DNA from: Tuctoria greenei
Taxonomy: Eukaryota > Streptophyta > Magnoliopsida > Poales > Poaceae
Direction: 5' to 3'
Length of the DNA: 64,000 nucleotides
Assembly: GCA_036927565.1 (NCBI GenBank)
Contig: JAYESD010000009.1
Coordinates: forward strand, 167,484,929-167,548,928
Shown: piece by piece, positions 34,791 through 46,807 of the stretch
Layout of the letters: each line of letters opens with the position of its first letter
Numbering within the stretch: the stretch's first letter is position 1
Notes under the pieces: generated by a model
Databases searched by the model: none
What the model saw: the letters and a program-made list of their open reading frames with translations, nothing else
What the model was told of the DNA's origin: nothing
Program-made: the position numbers and the translations under genes

Positions 34791-36023
34791 ATGGGCGGTG
34801 AGGAAGGAAGGCAGATCAAGAGGATGGAGTTGGAGCTCCAGGAACCTCGTCTCACCGAGGACAACATCAGGGAGATCCTAGTCCGCCTGCCGGTCAAAGA
34901 CGTCATCCGCTACGGCACCATCTGCAAGGCGTGGCGCCTCATCACCACTAACCAGGACTTCCTTGCTGAGAACGCACGCCGCCAACTGGCTCAGGTCCTC
35001 CTCTACAGGTACATCCCTCAGCTGCCATCCAGAGGACGTTGGGCCACGGATGTCATGCTGGAAGCGATCTCCGTCTCTGGCGACCTAGAGAGCCGGCGTA
35101 GTGTTATCCGCTACCCTAAACCAGAAAATGGAGGGTGGCTCCTGCTCGCCGTCTGCGACGGTGTCCTCCTACTCAAGAAGGCAGATGGCATATACAACTT
35201 GTGTAACCCCACAACAAGGAAGTGGGCTGACCTCACGGGGCTTAATCCGCCTCCGCCGCCACAGTCGACCGACCTGTTCGATGAGCCGGAGTACGCCTTC
35301 TACTTCCACCAGCAATCAGGTGAGTATCGTATCTTATGTCAAAAAACTTGGACTAGAAACGGGAAATGGTGCATCCTCTCCACCGGGGAGCCTGGAAAAA
35401 GGAATATCTACACAGAGGCTGCCAATGCAGATGGTATAGCTACGCTTGTGCCCTGCCTGCGCAAGGCAGTAACAGCGCCCATGGCTCTCCACGGCAACCT
35501 GCACTGGCCGCCTCAACCGGACTCTGCCGCTGGCCAGACAAAGATGGTGGCTTTTGACATATTTTCAGAGACATTCACCCAAATGGATGGTCCATCGACG
35601 ACCACAGGCAACAATCGTGTAAAGCTCTTCATCATAGACGAGCTCCTTGTGGGAGCTGACTTTGGGCAGGAGAACAGCATTGACCTCTGGTTCCTTGAGA
35701 ACTATGGCAATGCCGCTAGGTGGGAACTGCGCCACCGGGTTGCCATGCCGTGGGGGCCTTATAGTCATGGAAGACCATCAGACCCTTTGAGTCTGTTGAG
35801 TATGGCCGCGGTGGCTGATGAACAAGGCAACATCTTACTCGGTAACAGTCACGGTTTAGTACTCTATAACAGGAACAAGAAACAGACAATAAAGACCATC
35901 AACTCTGAGATGCTGGATAACATAAATATCATTGTGTCGAGGCACGTGTTCAGAGCAAACCTCATGCATCACCCTCACTTCTCCACAAGGCCTGCCACTG
36001 ATATGCTCTTTGCTCACTTCTAA
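34791..36023 (+). CDS. A2: F-box protein, 410 aa
   Basis: Intact frame with F-box at residues 21-57 and F-box-associated-type C-terminal region, so an SCF substrate receptor by family. F-box residue 40 is Arg, and the preceding pair is Val-Ile. It differs from A1 at several positions, among them RRQLAQV, MLEAISV, PQSTD, RILCQKTW and GIATLVPC. A3 shares all of these except GIATLVPC, so A2 and A3 are sisters. It has MDGPSTTTG, also found in BA1. The candidate exitron is 35320-35568 (249 nt), with donor CAG|GTGAGT. Type A promoter and multi-intron leader are intact. Confidence 0.93.
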   Translation: MGGEEGRQIKRMELELQEPRLTEDNIREILVRLPVKDVIRYGTICKAWRLITTNQDFLAENARRQLAQVLLYRYIPQLPSRGRWATDVMLEAISVSGDLESRRSVIRYPKPENGGWLLLAVCDGVLLLKKADGIYNLCNPTTRKWADLTGLNPPPPPQSTDLFDEPEYAFYFHQQSGEYRILCQKTWTRNGKWCILSTGEPGKRNIYTEAANADGIATLVPCLRKAVTAPMALHGNLHWPPQPDSAAGQTKMVAFDIFSETFTQMDGPSTTTGNNRVKLFIIDELLVGADFGQENSIDLWFLENYGNAARWELRHRVAMPWGPYSHGRPSDPLSLLSMAAVADEQGNILLGNSHGLVLYNRNKKQTIKTINSEMLDNINIIVSRHVFRANLMHHPHFSTRPATDMLFAHF

Positions 36024-36620
36024 TGCTATGTTTCTGGATCCAAATAAATGCTTCTCTATTCATCTTTTTCAGAACTGATTGTTCAAAACTTATACTCTTG
36101 TTACATTTAACCTTGGTGGTGATGTCTGTCTGGCTACATTTATCTGTTTGTGGATTGTATTTATTGAGGTATCAATAAAAAGTTATGATGTTTTATGTGT
36201 TTATTATGTGAGCTTGATCAATGTGAAATGATGTGTTATTACTTTAATGTTCTGGTCATAACACCATGCTAGTTAGGCCATCTGGAACCACACCACCCTG
36301 TCATGATTTCGAGTTGGAGCGCAATATTGCATGATTGCATGTTTTTTGGAACCTGTCAGAGTTCATCGGCATAACATACTCTCTAATAACTGCAAAACTG
36401 AGGCTTTGATCTGCCTAGTTTGGACAGGTGACGGAACTGTCAGGTGCACCATCAGGTAATTCTTCGCCTACTAGCTAAATTGCATGATCTACTTCCGCAT
36501 ACTCTGCAGGCGACTTGGCACCTGCATCACCATGCACCGACCTGCTCTATTTCTGCACCCCTACGTGTGTCTCCGGACTTTCTTTTTGGGACAATGCATG
36601 CCTACGGACTCATAGGATCA
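36024..36620 (+). terminator. A2 3' UTR and flank
   Basis: Two AATAAA signals as in A1. It shares TTTTATGTGTTTATT with BA1 only. Confidence 0.55.
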
Positions 36621-39251
36621 TCTCTGTACTTATACAGCTATCAAAGTGTTATTGAATTGGCCTCACACTGCACACCCTATACCAGAAAAACCTAATTATT
36701 AATTAATATGAGGTGACCGGCGGATCTCACTAGCTATGCGTCCCATATACCACAAACTGGTTACAGGTGGACTACAAAAGCATGCTCATCATGAAACCTT
36801 AGGGCATGTTTGACATGGCTCCACAACTGAGCCATGCTGCCAAACACCTCAACTCCAAAACTCCACAGGGAGGTCCAACTCTAGGGAGTTTATGGAGCTC
36901 TAGTTCATTTTCTTGAAGTACCTCTTTTTTTTCTCCAGCAACCGTAATTATATGATAGACCTAGTCGTGGAGTTCAAAGTTATTTACCCGCAATTGCCAC
37001 AGGTTACAGAAAAAACGATTCACTAGTTTTTCTTTTCATCTCTTCTGGAGACTCTCGGAAACACAGGTTGGGCCCAAGGCAGGGCACCGCGCCCTCTCGA
37101 TGCGCGAGCTAGGGCACCACCGTGGCCTCTGTTTGCCCGCCGCCCACCTCCCTCGTTTGCCCAATCCCGTTCCTCTCCTCTGCCTGAGACTTCGGCCATT
37201 TGCAGAAACCCTAGACGCAGATGCACATGGAATTCTCACTCTGCTTTAGCGTGTGGGGACCGGAGTCCACACTTTCCAGGAATCGCATTGGGTGGTGCCG
37301 TGCGATGCGACACCCAACAGCACACATGTAAAGGAACACGTATTACATAAATCATTTGCTGAAATTTACAAAGATATTCAGTTTACAAATAGTTTATAAA
37401 AATAAACTACAGCGGAAGATAGGATTACAACTCTCGTACTCCAGTCTAATAAGTAAAAGAGAAGCTGTCGAGCCCACGTACGCTCCTCACTAGCCACGAA
37501 AACCAAACAGCAGCGGCATAGTTTCCACATGAGTATATCACTCGGAGAGTCCCGAGCCTCATCGGAAAACTAATAAGCATAAGCACATAGGTTAGTACCT
37601 GCAAAAAAACTTATATAGCAACCGTGAGCACGAAGGCTCAACAAGACTTAACCGTCTCACTTAAACATGAAACTCTACATGAGGGTAAAGACATAACATA
37701 GGATGGAAGATTTGCGTAACGGACTCGCCTAATCGTGGGTCCTTATTTTTCAGATTTATAGCAGCAGCTTAAACCTTGTGCGGGGCAGCATCGTAACTCC
37801 ACAATCAAACAAGAAACGCTTCATCATGATGTTGCATGCCCAAGGTGGAATTTAAATTTTGTGAGCACTATACTAATACATACAACATAGCAATACCATG
37901 ATAATATAATGTTCATAACAGCAACAATTAATTCTCATCTCAAGTGCAAGTATTTAACTACGTCACAACTCGGTGAACAAGTGGTACTCATAACCGTGAG
38001 GGACGGTGATTCGAATCAATGATACCCGAAAACCACGTCACGTACGCCCGTACTGGAAGTCACATCAGTGCACTCCACGGACGTCGTACGCAACCACCTT
38101 TCTCAAGTTCCGGCCAAGTTGAATCGATTCAATCGTCTAGGACAGTATCCCCACTCACGGTGCACCCTTCCGCTGTGAAGATGTCGTGAGCGTGTTTCCG
38201 TCTACTATGCTGCGGCCGAAAGCCTGAGGCGAACGAAAAAGTCTCAACAAAAGCTTCCCAAGGTACACCGGTTTCCTGGATCCCATATATCCAGTATGAC
38301 TCCAGTACAGTTCAAACTTGCTCAGCAGGGCAGCATACGGATCGGTCCTTAACCGACACAGGCAGGGCTACGCACCCAAGACCAAGTCTTGCTGCATCCT
38401 ACGCCCCTGACCGGTCTCATTTTCAGATTACTATCTCATTCTCTTTGAACCAATCCCGTGTGAAAAGGTCCTAGCCATGCGAGTAGATTCCAACTACTTG
38501 ACTTCTACCAAATCCTTTACAACATTTAGCATAGCATAGTCTACATGATGACTTGACAACTAGCCAAATACTCCATGGGTTGATCTGGTCATGCAAGTGG
38601 ATTTTCAATCACCTTAGCCCTAATGCACAATACCAACCCTAGACATATGTGATAAAATCATAATTTTGTAATAGCGCTTAAATGCAAACCGGGGCTTGCC
38701 TGGTTGCGAGATGGTGTCAGAGTTAATCTCCAGAGGTATGACTTCAAGTAGCTCCGGGGTCCTCTTGAGCTCGGCAACTAATCGGTATGCAAAGAATTAT
38801 GCAAGCTAATCAATACCGGTATTATATTATAGTTCAAAGGAAAGACAATTAATTATATGAATTTAAGCTTAATGGTTCTGGAAATTTTACAGGGGACATT
38901 AGGTGCTATGAGGAAGATATGTACCAAAAATTGGAGATGTCCAAGGAAGCTTGTTGTCTATAAAATCCCAACAACTAAAAGCCTTCTCTGAATTTTGGTT
39001 GTAATTCTGGAGGTCTATCATGGATATCAGTGGTTGTATCATACAGAGGAGGTCTCACTGGTTCTAGGAAAACTTGTATCATAAATTTCTAAGCTTCCTA
39101 TTGGGATATATTGAATTTAGAAGTTTGGAAAAATTTCTGAAATAGTTCTGATGTTTTTGGGCATTCTATGACCTGTTAGGAAAATCTCCATATTGAACTA
39201 GGTTATTAAAGTCAAATGAAGCTGAAATTTTACAGGAATTCAGAAACTTAC
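36621..39251. repeat. Repeat block 3, left part
   Basis: Same repeat DNA as block 2, which it resembles most closely (both have CAGGGCAGCATACGG where blocks 1 and 4 have GGCGGC). No gene is seen. Confidence 0.45.
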
Positions 39252-39254
39252 TAA

Positions 39255-40714
39255 CACTACTACAAAATGCATTTTCACAGGCGTCTGCTTATTTTTTTTA
39301 CAGACGGTTTGTTAAAAGTTACGTCTGTGATATCATATGAGTTAATAACCGTATGTGATAATAGAATATCACAGGTGGTCCGTAACAAACAACCGCCTGT
39401 GAAAATGTATTGATTTTCACAGACGGTCCGTAACAAAAACCGTCTGTGATAATAGTCATTATCACAGGCGGCCCGTAACAAACAACCGTCTGTGAAAATA
39501 TAATGATTTTCACAGGCGGTCCGTAACAAAAAAACCGCCTGTGATAATGATGGCTCATGATTGGTCCGCTGCTTCATCCCACGGATCGCTCTTGGACTTT
39601 ATATCTCTGCCTTCCGCTACTTATCAATCCAACGACTCACAGGGAGTCATCTCTAATCTATGTGTCTATAACAACAGCAGCACCGACACCTCACGTCCTT
39701 ATCCCCAATCTCTCCCTCTCACCATCCATCTCTCCAATCTCACCTCTCTTTCCTTCCTCCCCAACCTCGCTCTACCGCAGCTCCGCCTCATCGCTGAAGC
39801 GTCGGCAGCCCGCTTCCGCCTCCTCGTCATCCTCGCCGTCGCGGACGTCGCGCTCCTCGTCGTCGCGGCAGCCGTACTCCTCGATCGTTATGGCAGCCGT
39901 GCTGCTCATGCTCATCGCCATTGTGGCAACCACGCTCCTCGTCTGCCGTGGGTGTCTCGCTCGATGCCGAGGGTCGCAGATCTAACCTTCTGTCATAGAT
40001 CCAACCATGATCGTTATTTTGTTGTAGCATGGAAGTCGAGCTAGCACGAAGGTGGTGCTACCGAGCGCTGCGGGGAGGCGTTGAAGAGCGGCTGCAATGG
40101 CAACATCTCTGTCTTCATGGTGTTGAGCTGCTGCACGTGGTGCTGCACAAGATGGTTGTGATGGATTGTAATTTCTGTTATGTTTTTTTCTGGCATCTCT
40201 GCAATGTAATTTTGTCTAAATCTTTTAGTCTTCTTTAGATCAAACTGTGTTAGCGCAAAGTTTGTCTAAACATTATCATTTCTTGCCTTCTGATTACGGC
40301 AAGTCACAGGTTGTTGGCACATTCTAAAAACTGTATACAATTCTAAAAACTGTATATGATAATGTATTATCACAGGTGGTTGGCAATAAAAACAGTATGT
40401 GAAAATGCATTTTCACAGGCGGTCCGCAATTAAACCGCCTGTGAAAATGCATTTTCACAGGCTGTTCGCAATTAAAAACCGCATGTGAAAATGCATTTTC
40501 ACAGGCGGTCCGTAATAAAAAACCGCCTGTGAAAATGCATTTTCACAGACGGTCAGTAATAAAAACCGCCTGTGAAAATGCATTTGTACAGGCGGATTTT
40601 GTCCCCGCCTGTGCTAATCGATCATTTTCACAGGCTCTTCGTTACAGGCGGTTTTTAAAACCGTATGTGATAATATATTTAGAGCCGCCTGTGATGAAGA
40701 CTTTTGTAGTAGTG
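39255..40714 (+). mobile_element. Nonautonomous CACTA element, copy 3 (1460 bp)
   Basis: Both ends are intact (CACTACTACAAAA and its inverse), with TAA on each side. Same length as copy 2. Subterminal inverted arrays and GC-rich middle are present; no transposase. Confidence 0.84.
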
Positions 40715-40717
40715 TAA

Positions 40718-41536
40718 AGAACATTTTGGAAAATTTTCATAGTTTTCTATGAAGTGAATTATCATATAAAAATCAAACATGATTTTTCTTTAAAGGGCTC
40801 TACAGGAAAATTTAAGGATTTTCATGAGGATTGGGTTGTAGTTCTGGTTAGTCTGGATAAAGTCAAAACCAACAGAGTTGGTTTGACAAATTTTGAAGCT
40901 TTATACTGAGAGATATTCAATTTAGAAGTTTGTACAAGTTTCTGTACAATTTCTAAATGAATTTGGCTATTTTTATGTGCATAAAGAATACACAGGTGAT
41001 CAGACCATGTAAATGAAGTCTAATGACCTTGAGATTTTTACTGGAGTTCAAGGATGTTTAAATGAAGGTTCTAGAAAAATTTGGTATTTTTCCAAAGAGC
41101 AACTATAGGAATTAATTTTATAAGCATTTTGCTTGTTTGAATTATGGAGAAATTCATATGGACTTTCATACAAATCCAAATGCACCAATGGAAAGTACTC
41201 TTCATGCTGGTTCTAACAAAATTTATTTGGGAATTTTTGGACAAGTATCCTAGGAGATATATATTTTCCAAGTTGGGGCAAAATCTGGAATTAAGTTTAA
41301 ATGGGAAAGTTTAAATAATCGAGAGGGCCCACGGGTTTAAAATGGGACCAATCGGGTCGAAGCAACACCGGGCCACAGAGAAAATGTGCGTAGCCACATG
41401 GGATCCACAGCCGCACCAGATCCGAGCGTGCGCGTTACACTGACTGACGACTGGGCCCCACGGGGTCGTCGTCTACCTCCCGCCAGGCGCGCGACCGCGG
41501 CGGCGCCTCGCCGGAGCTCTCGCCGCCCTTCGATCC
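40718..41536. repeat. Repeat block 3, right part, upstream of B3
   Basis: AT-rich then GC-rich repeat DNA that runs into the B3 ATG. Confidence 0.5.
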
Positions 41537-42723
41537 ATGGCACGTCGTCTCACCGAGGACAACATCAGGGAGATCCTAGTCCGCCTGCCGGTCAAAGACG
41601 TCGTCCGCTACGGCACCATCTGCAAGGTGTGGCGCCTCATCACCACTAACCAGGATTTCCTTTCTGAGAACGCACGCCGCCAACCGGTTGAGGTCCTCCT
41701 CTACAGGTACATCCCTCAGCTACCATCCAGAGGACGTTGGGCCACGGATGTCATGCTGGACGCGATCTCCGTCTCTGGCGACCTAGAGAGCTGGCGTAGT
41801 GTTATCCGCTACCCTAAACCAGAAAATGGAGGGTGGCTCCTGCTCGCCGTCTGCGACGGTGTCCTCCTACTCAAGAAGGCAGATGGCATATACAACTTGT
41901 GTAACCCCACAACAAGAAAGTGGGCTGACCTCACGGGGCTTAATCCGCCTCCGCCGCCGCCAAAGCCGACCGACCTGTTCGATGAGCCGCAGTACGCCTT
42001 CTACTTCCACCAGCAATCAAGTGAGTATCGCCTCTTATGTCGAAAAACTTGGACTAGAAATGGGAAATGGTGCATCCTCTCCACCGGGGAGCCTGAAAAA
42101 AGGAATATCTACACAGAGGCTGCCAACGCAGATGGTATAGCTGCGCTTGTGCCCTGCCTGCGCAAGGCAGTAACAGCGCCCATGGCTCTCCACGGCAACC
42201 TGCACTGGCCGCCTCAACCGGGCTCTGCCACTGGCCAGACCAAGATGGTGGCTTTTGACATATTTTCAGAGACATTCACCGAAATGGATGGTCCACCGAC
42301 GACCACAGGCAACAATCGTGTAAAGCTCTTAGTCATGGACGAGCTCCTTGTGGGAGCTGATTCTGGGCACGAGAACAGCATTGACCTCTGGTTCCTTGAG
42401 AACTATGGCAATGCCGCTAAGTGGGAACTGCGCCACCGGGTTGCCACGCCGTGGGGGCCTTATAGTCATGGAAGACCATCAGACCTTTGAGTCTGTTGAG
42501 TACGGCCGCGGTGGCTGATGAACAAGGCAACATCTTACTCGGTAACAGTCACGGTTTAGTAGTCTATAATGAAAACAATAAACAGACAATAAAGACCATC
42601 AACTCTGAGACACTGGATAACACAAATGTCATTGTGTCGAGGCACGTGTTCAGAGCAAACCTCATGCATCACCCTCAGTTCTCCACAAGGCCTGCCACTG
42701 ATATGCTCTTTGCTCACTTCTAA
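41537..42723 (+). pseudogene. B3: type B F-box gene with late frameshift
   Basis: The frame is open for 317 codons, including the complete F-box (residues 5-41) and most of the C-terminal region. Loss of one C in AGACCCTTTGAG near 42484, the same lesion as in B2, then gives a stop at 42488-42490. The remaining codons, 42487-42723, are open in another frame to the normal LFAHF end. A protein lacking the last 78 residues or so could be made and might act as a truncated receptor. Candidate exitron 42021-42269. Next to the intact B4 it differs at few positions, such as TCTGGGCAC for TTTGGGCAC. Confidence 0.9.
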
Positions 42724-43305
42724 TGCTATGTTCCTGGATCCAAATAAATGCTTCTCTATTCATCTTTTCAGAACTGATTGTTCAAAACATATACTCTTGT
42801 TACATTTAACCGTGGTGGTGATGTCTGTCTGGCTACATTTATCTGTGTGTGGATTTTGTTTATTGAGGTATCAATAAAAAGTTATGATGTTTTATGAGTT
42901 TATTATGTGAGCTTGATCAATGTGAAATGATGTGTTATTACTTTAATGGTCTGGTCATAACACCATGCTCGTTAGGCCATCTGGAACCACACCACCCTGT
43001 GATGATTTCGAGTTGGAGCGGAATATTGCATGATTGCATGTTGTTTGCAACCTGTCAGAGTTTGTCGGCATAACATACTCTCTAATCACTGCAAAACCGA
43101 GGCTTTGTTCTGCCTAGTTTGGACAGGTGACGGAACTGTCGGGTCCATCATCAGGTCATTCTTCGCCTACTAGCTAAATTGCATGTTCTACTTCCGCATA
43201 CTCTGCAGGCGACTTGGCACTGCATCACCATGCACCGACCTGCTCTATTTCTGCACCCCTACGTGTGTCTCCGGACTTTCTTTTTGGGACAATGCATGCC
43301 TACGG
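42724..43305 (+). terminator. B3 3' UTR and flank
   Basis: Paired AATAAA signals, then flank up to the ACTCA junction with C3. Confidence 0.55.
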
Positions 43306-43942
43306 ACTCAAGAAGGCAGATGGAACACACAACTTGTGCAGATGGAACACACAACTTGTGCAACCCCACAACAAGAAGGCAGATGGAACACACAACTTGT
43401 GCAACCCCACAACAAGGAAGTGGGCTGACCACACGGGGCTTAATCCTCCTCCACCGCCACAGCCAACCGACCTGTTCGATGAGCTGGAGTACGCCTTCTA
43501 CTTCCACCAGCAATCAAGTGAGTATCGTCTCTTATGTCATAAAACTTGGACAAAAAACAGGAAATGGTGCATCCTCTCCACCGGAGAGCCTGAAAAAAGG
43601 AATATCGACAAAGAGGCTGCCAATGCTGATGGTATAGCTGCGCTTGTGCCCTGCCGCGCTAGGCAGTAATAGCGCCCTTGGCTCTCCACGGCAACCTGTA
43701 CGGGCCGCCTCAACCGGACTCTGCCGCTGGCCAAACCAAGATGGTGGCTTTTGACATATTTTCAGAGACATATCACCCAAATGGATGGTCCACCGACGAC
43801 CACAGGCAACAATCATGTAAAGCTCTTCGTCATGGACAAGCTCCTTGTGGGAGCTGACTTCAGGCAAGAGAAGCGCATTGACCTCTAGTCCTTGAGAACT
43901 ATGGCAATGCCACTAGGTGGTAACTGCACCACCGGGTTGCCG
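43306..43942 (+). pseudogene. C3: 5'-truncated F-box fragment
   Basis: Same junction, nested duplication and lesions as C2. Confidence 0.83.
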
Positions 43943-44294
43943 CTCCACGCCCGAGTTCATTTTACGCGATCCGAGCCATGCCAGGCCTAGCCAGGCTGGG
44001 TCGTTCCATAGCCCATTTATTTTTATATACATTAAAAATAACAAAAAATATATATTATACGGCCTTAAACAGGTCGTGCCGGGCCGAGCCCCTCGGGCTA
44101 ACTGGGCCATACTATCGGGCCGGCCGGGCCAACCTTAAACGGGTCATGCAGACCAGCCCGACGGGCCGGGGTCAAGGCCCGGGCACAGCCTGAACCGAAC
44201 TTCAGACTCGCCCGGGTCCAATTTTTTATTGCCGGGCCATTTTTCCGAGCTTCAGGCTGACCTGATTGGCCCGGCCCATTTGGCCACATTTACT
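43943..44294. repeat. GC-rich insert, copy 3
   Basis: GGCC-rich insert at the conserved site between F-box fragments. Confidence 0.5.
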
Positions 44295-45969
44295 TCTATG
44301 TGGGAACTGGAGCATTGGGTTGTTGCACGGCGGGGACCTGGGGACCTTACCGTAGTTGAAGACCATTACTTCCTTTGAGCCTGCTGGGCATGGCCGCAGC
44401 GGCTGGTAAACAAGGTAATATCTTCCTTTGTTACATCAATGATATTGTTGTGTAAACGTGAATGATATTGAGACAAAGAAGACCAACCACTCTATAGAAA
44501 CGCACAACTCACTGGCCTGTAAATTGTTACGACAAAATTGGATTGTAAATAGGAAATGGTGCATCCTCTCCACTCAAGAGGTTGAACCACGAAACATCAC
44601 ACACGAAGGTCACCAATGTTGTTGGGACAACTGCGCTTGTGCATGACACATGCAAGGTGGTCAGAGCACCTCTAGCTCTCCATGACAACCTGTAGTGGCC
44701 GCCACAACCATGCCTCATCACTGGCTATACCAAGATGAATGTTTTTGATATATTGTCGAAGATATTCACCCAAACTGATGGTCCTTTGACAACCACTAGC
44801 AACGATCTTGTGAAGCTCTTCATCATGGACGGGCTCCTCGTTAGAACTTACTTTGGGCCGAAGAAGAGCATCAACATGTGGCGCTGCATCACCACTAACC
44901 AGGATTTCATTGCCGAGAACGCACGCTGCCAACCGGCTGAGGTCCTCCTCTATAGGTATATCCCCCAGCTGCCATCCAGAGGATGTTGGGCCACGGATGT
45001 CATGATGGATGCGATCCTCATTTCTGGCAACCTGGAGAGCCGGTGTAGCGTTATCCACTACCCTAAACAAGAAAACGGAGGGTGGCTCCTGCTCGCCATC
45101 TGCGACAGTGTCCTACTACTAAAGAAGTTAGATGGCATATACAACTTGTGTAACCCCACAACAAGAAGTGGGCTGACCTCACGGGGCTAAATCCTCCTCC
45201 GCTGCCACAACCGACCGACCTGTTCGATGAGCCGGAGTATGCCTTCTACTTCCACCAGCAATCAAGTGAGTATCATCTCTTATGTTGAAAAACTTGGACT
45301 AAAAATGGGATATGGTGCATCCTCTCCACCAGAGAGCCTGCAAAAAGGAATATCGACACAGAGGCTGCCAATGCTGATGGTATAGCTGTGCTTGTGGCCT
45401 ACCTGCACAAGGCGGTAACAGCACCCCTTGCTCTCCACAGCAACCTGCAGGCCACCTCAACCGGACTCTGCCGCTGGCCAGGCCAAGATGGTGGCTTTTG
45501 ACATATTTTCAGCGACATCCACCCAAATGGATGCTCCACCGACGACCACAGGCAACAATCGTGTAAAGCTCTTCGTCATGGACGAGCTCCTTGTGGGAGC
45601 TGACTTCGGGCAGGAGAAGCACATTGACCTCTGGTTCCTTGAGAACTATGGAAATGTCGCCAGGTGGGAACTGCGCCACCGGGTTGCCAACCATGGGGGC
45701 CTTATAGTCGTGGAAGACCATCAGAGCCTTTGAGTCTGCTGAGTATGGTCGCGGTGGCTGATGAACAAGACAACATCTTGCTTGGCAACAGCCACGGTTT
45801 TGCAGCGTATAATGGGAACAGTAATGAGATAATAAAGACAATCAACTTAGTGGAGACGCCGGACAACATATATGTCATTGTGTCGAGGCACGTGTTCAGA
45901 GCAAACCTCATGCATCACCCTCATTTCTCCACAAGGCCTGCCACTGATATGCCCTTTGTTCACTTCTAA
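44295..45969 (+). pseudogene. D3: mosaic F-box pseudogene
   Basis: Same fragment order as D2, with the permuted frame at 44735-45190, a shared frameshift and TGA, and a last open part at 45664-45969. Confidence 0.83.
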
Positions 45970-46459
45970 TGCTATGTTCCTGGATCCAGATAAATGCTTA
46001 ACTATTCATCTTTTTCAGATCTGATGTTCACAACACATACTCTTGTTACATTTAACCCTAGTGGTGATGTCTGTATGGCTACATTTATTTGTGTGTGGAT
46101 TGTGTTTATTGGGGTATCAATAAAAAATAATGATGTTTTATGAGTTTATTATGCGAGCTTATGCAATTGATGTATGATTACTTTAATTATCTGGTCATAA
46201 CATCATGCTAGTTAGGCAATCTGGAAGCACACCACCCAGTGGTGACTTCGAGTTGGAGCTGCATATTACGTGATTGCATGTTGTTTTGAATCCTGTCAGA
46301 GTTTGTCGGTATAACACAGTCTCTAATCACTGCAAAACCTCACTGCAAAACCGAGTCTTTGATCTGCCTAGTTTGGATGGGTGACGGAACTGTCAGGTCA
46401 ATCATTATCTCATCATTCGCCTACTAGCTAAATTTCATGCTCTACTTCCACATATTCTG
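45970..46459 (+). terminator. D3 3' flank
   Basis: AATAAA-containing flank with the 13-bp CACTGCAAAACCT duplication at 46328-46352, cut by the Copia LTR. Confidence 0.55.
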
Positions 46460-46807
46460 TGTTAGACTAATCAAGTCATTGCAGATCAGTATGTTTTAGT
46501 CAAATAAGTAGGTTAGCCAGGTGTGAGGCTGCCGTGCGCGCCGTGCATGTAGCGTGCATGGGCATGAGTACCGTGTATGCCGCGAGCATGGGGTATGGCA
46601 TGACATGATGCCCGTCTGTTTTGTGAGCTCAACGTGGAGCGGGCACTTCAGATAGTGGCGTCTGGGCAGCTCTCCCACGACCCTGTCTTTCCTGTTGATC
46701 TCTGCATATAAATAAAGCACAGCAGTCGTGTGTGGTTAGCACACGACGGAAAATCTTACGTGTTCTAAGCGTGCGTTCGAGCATTCAAGTGTTCTTCAAT
46801 CACAACA
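46460..46807 (+). mobile_element. Copia-type LTR remnant, copy 3
   Basis: 348 bp, TG...CA ends, primer-binding site at 46810-46822. Confidence 0.68.

Larger units (their letters stand above)
24070..41536 (+). repeat. Tandem unit of 17.47 kb (B2 to block 3)
   Basis: Direct repeat unit taken from B ATG to B ATG: B, C, insert, D, Copia remnant, spacer, A, repeat block with CACTA. The next unit matches it almost base for base. Confidence 0.93.
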
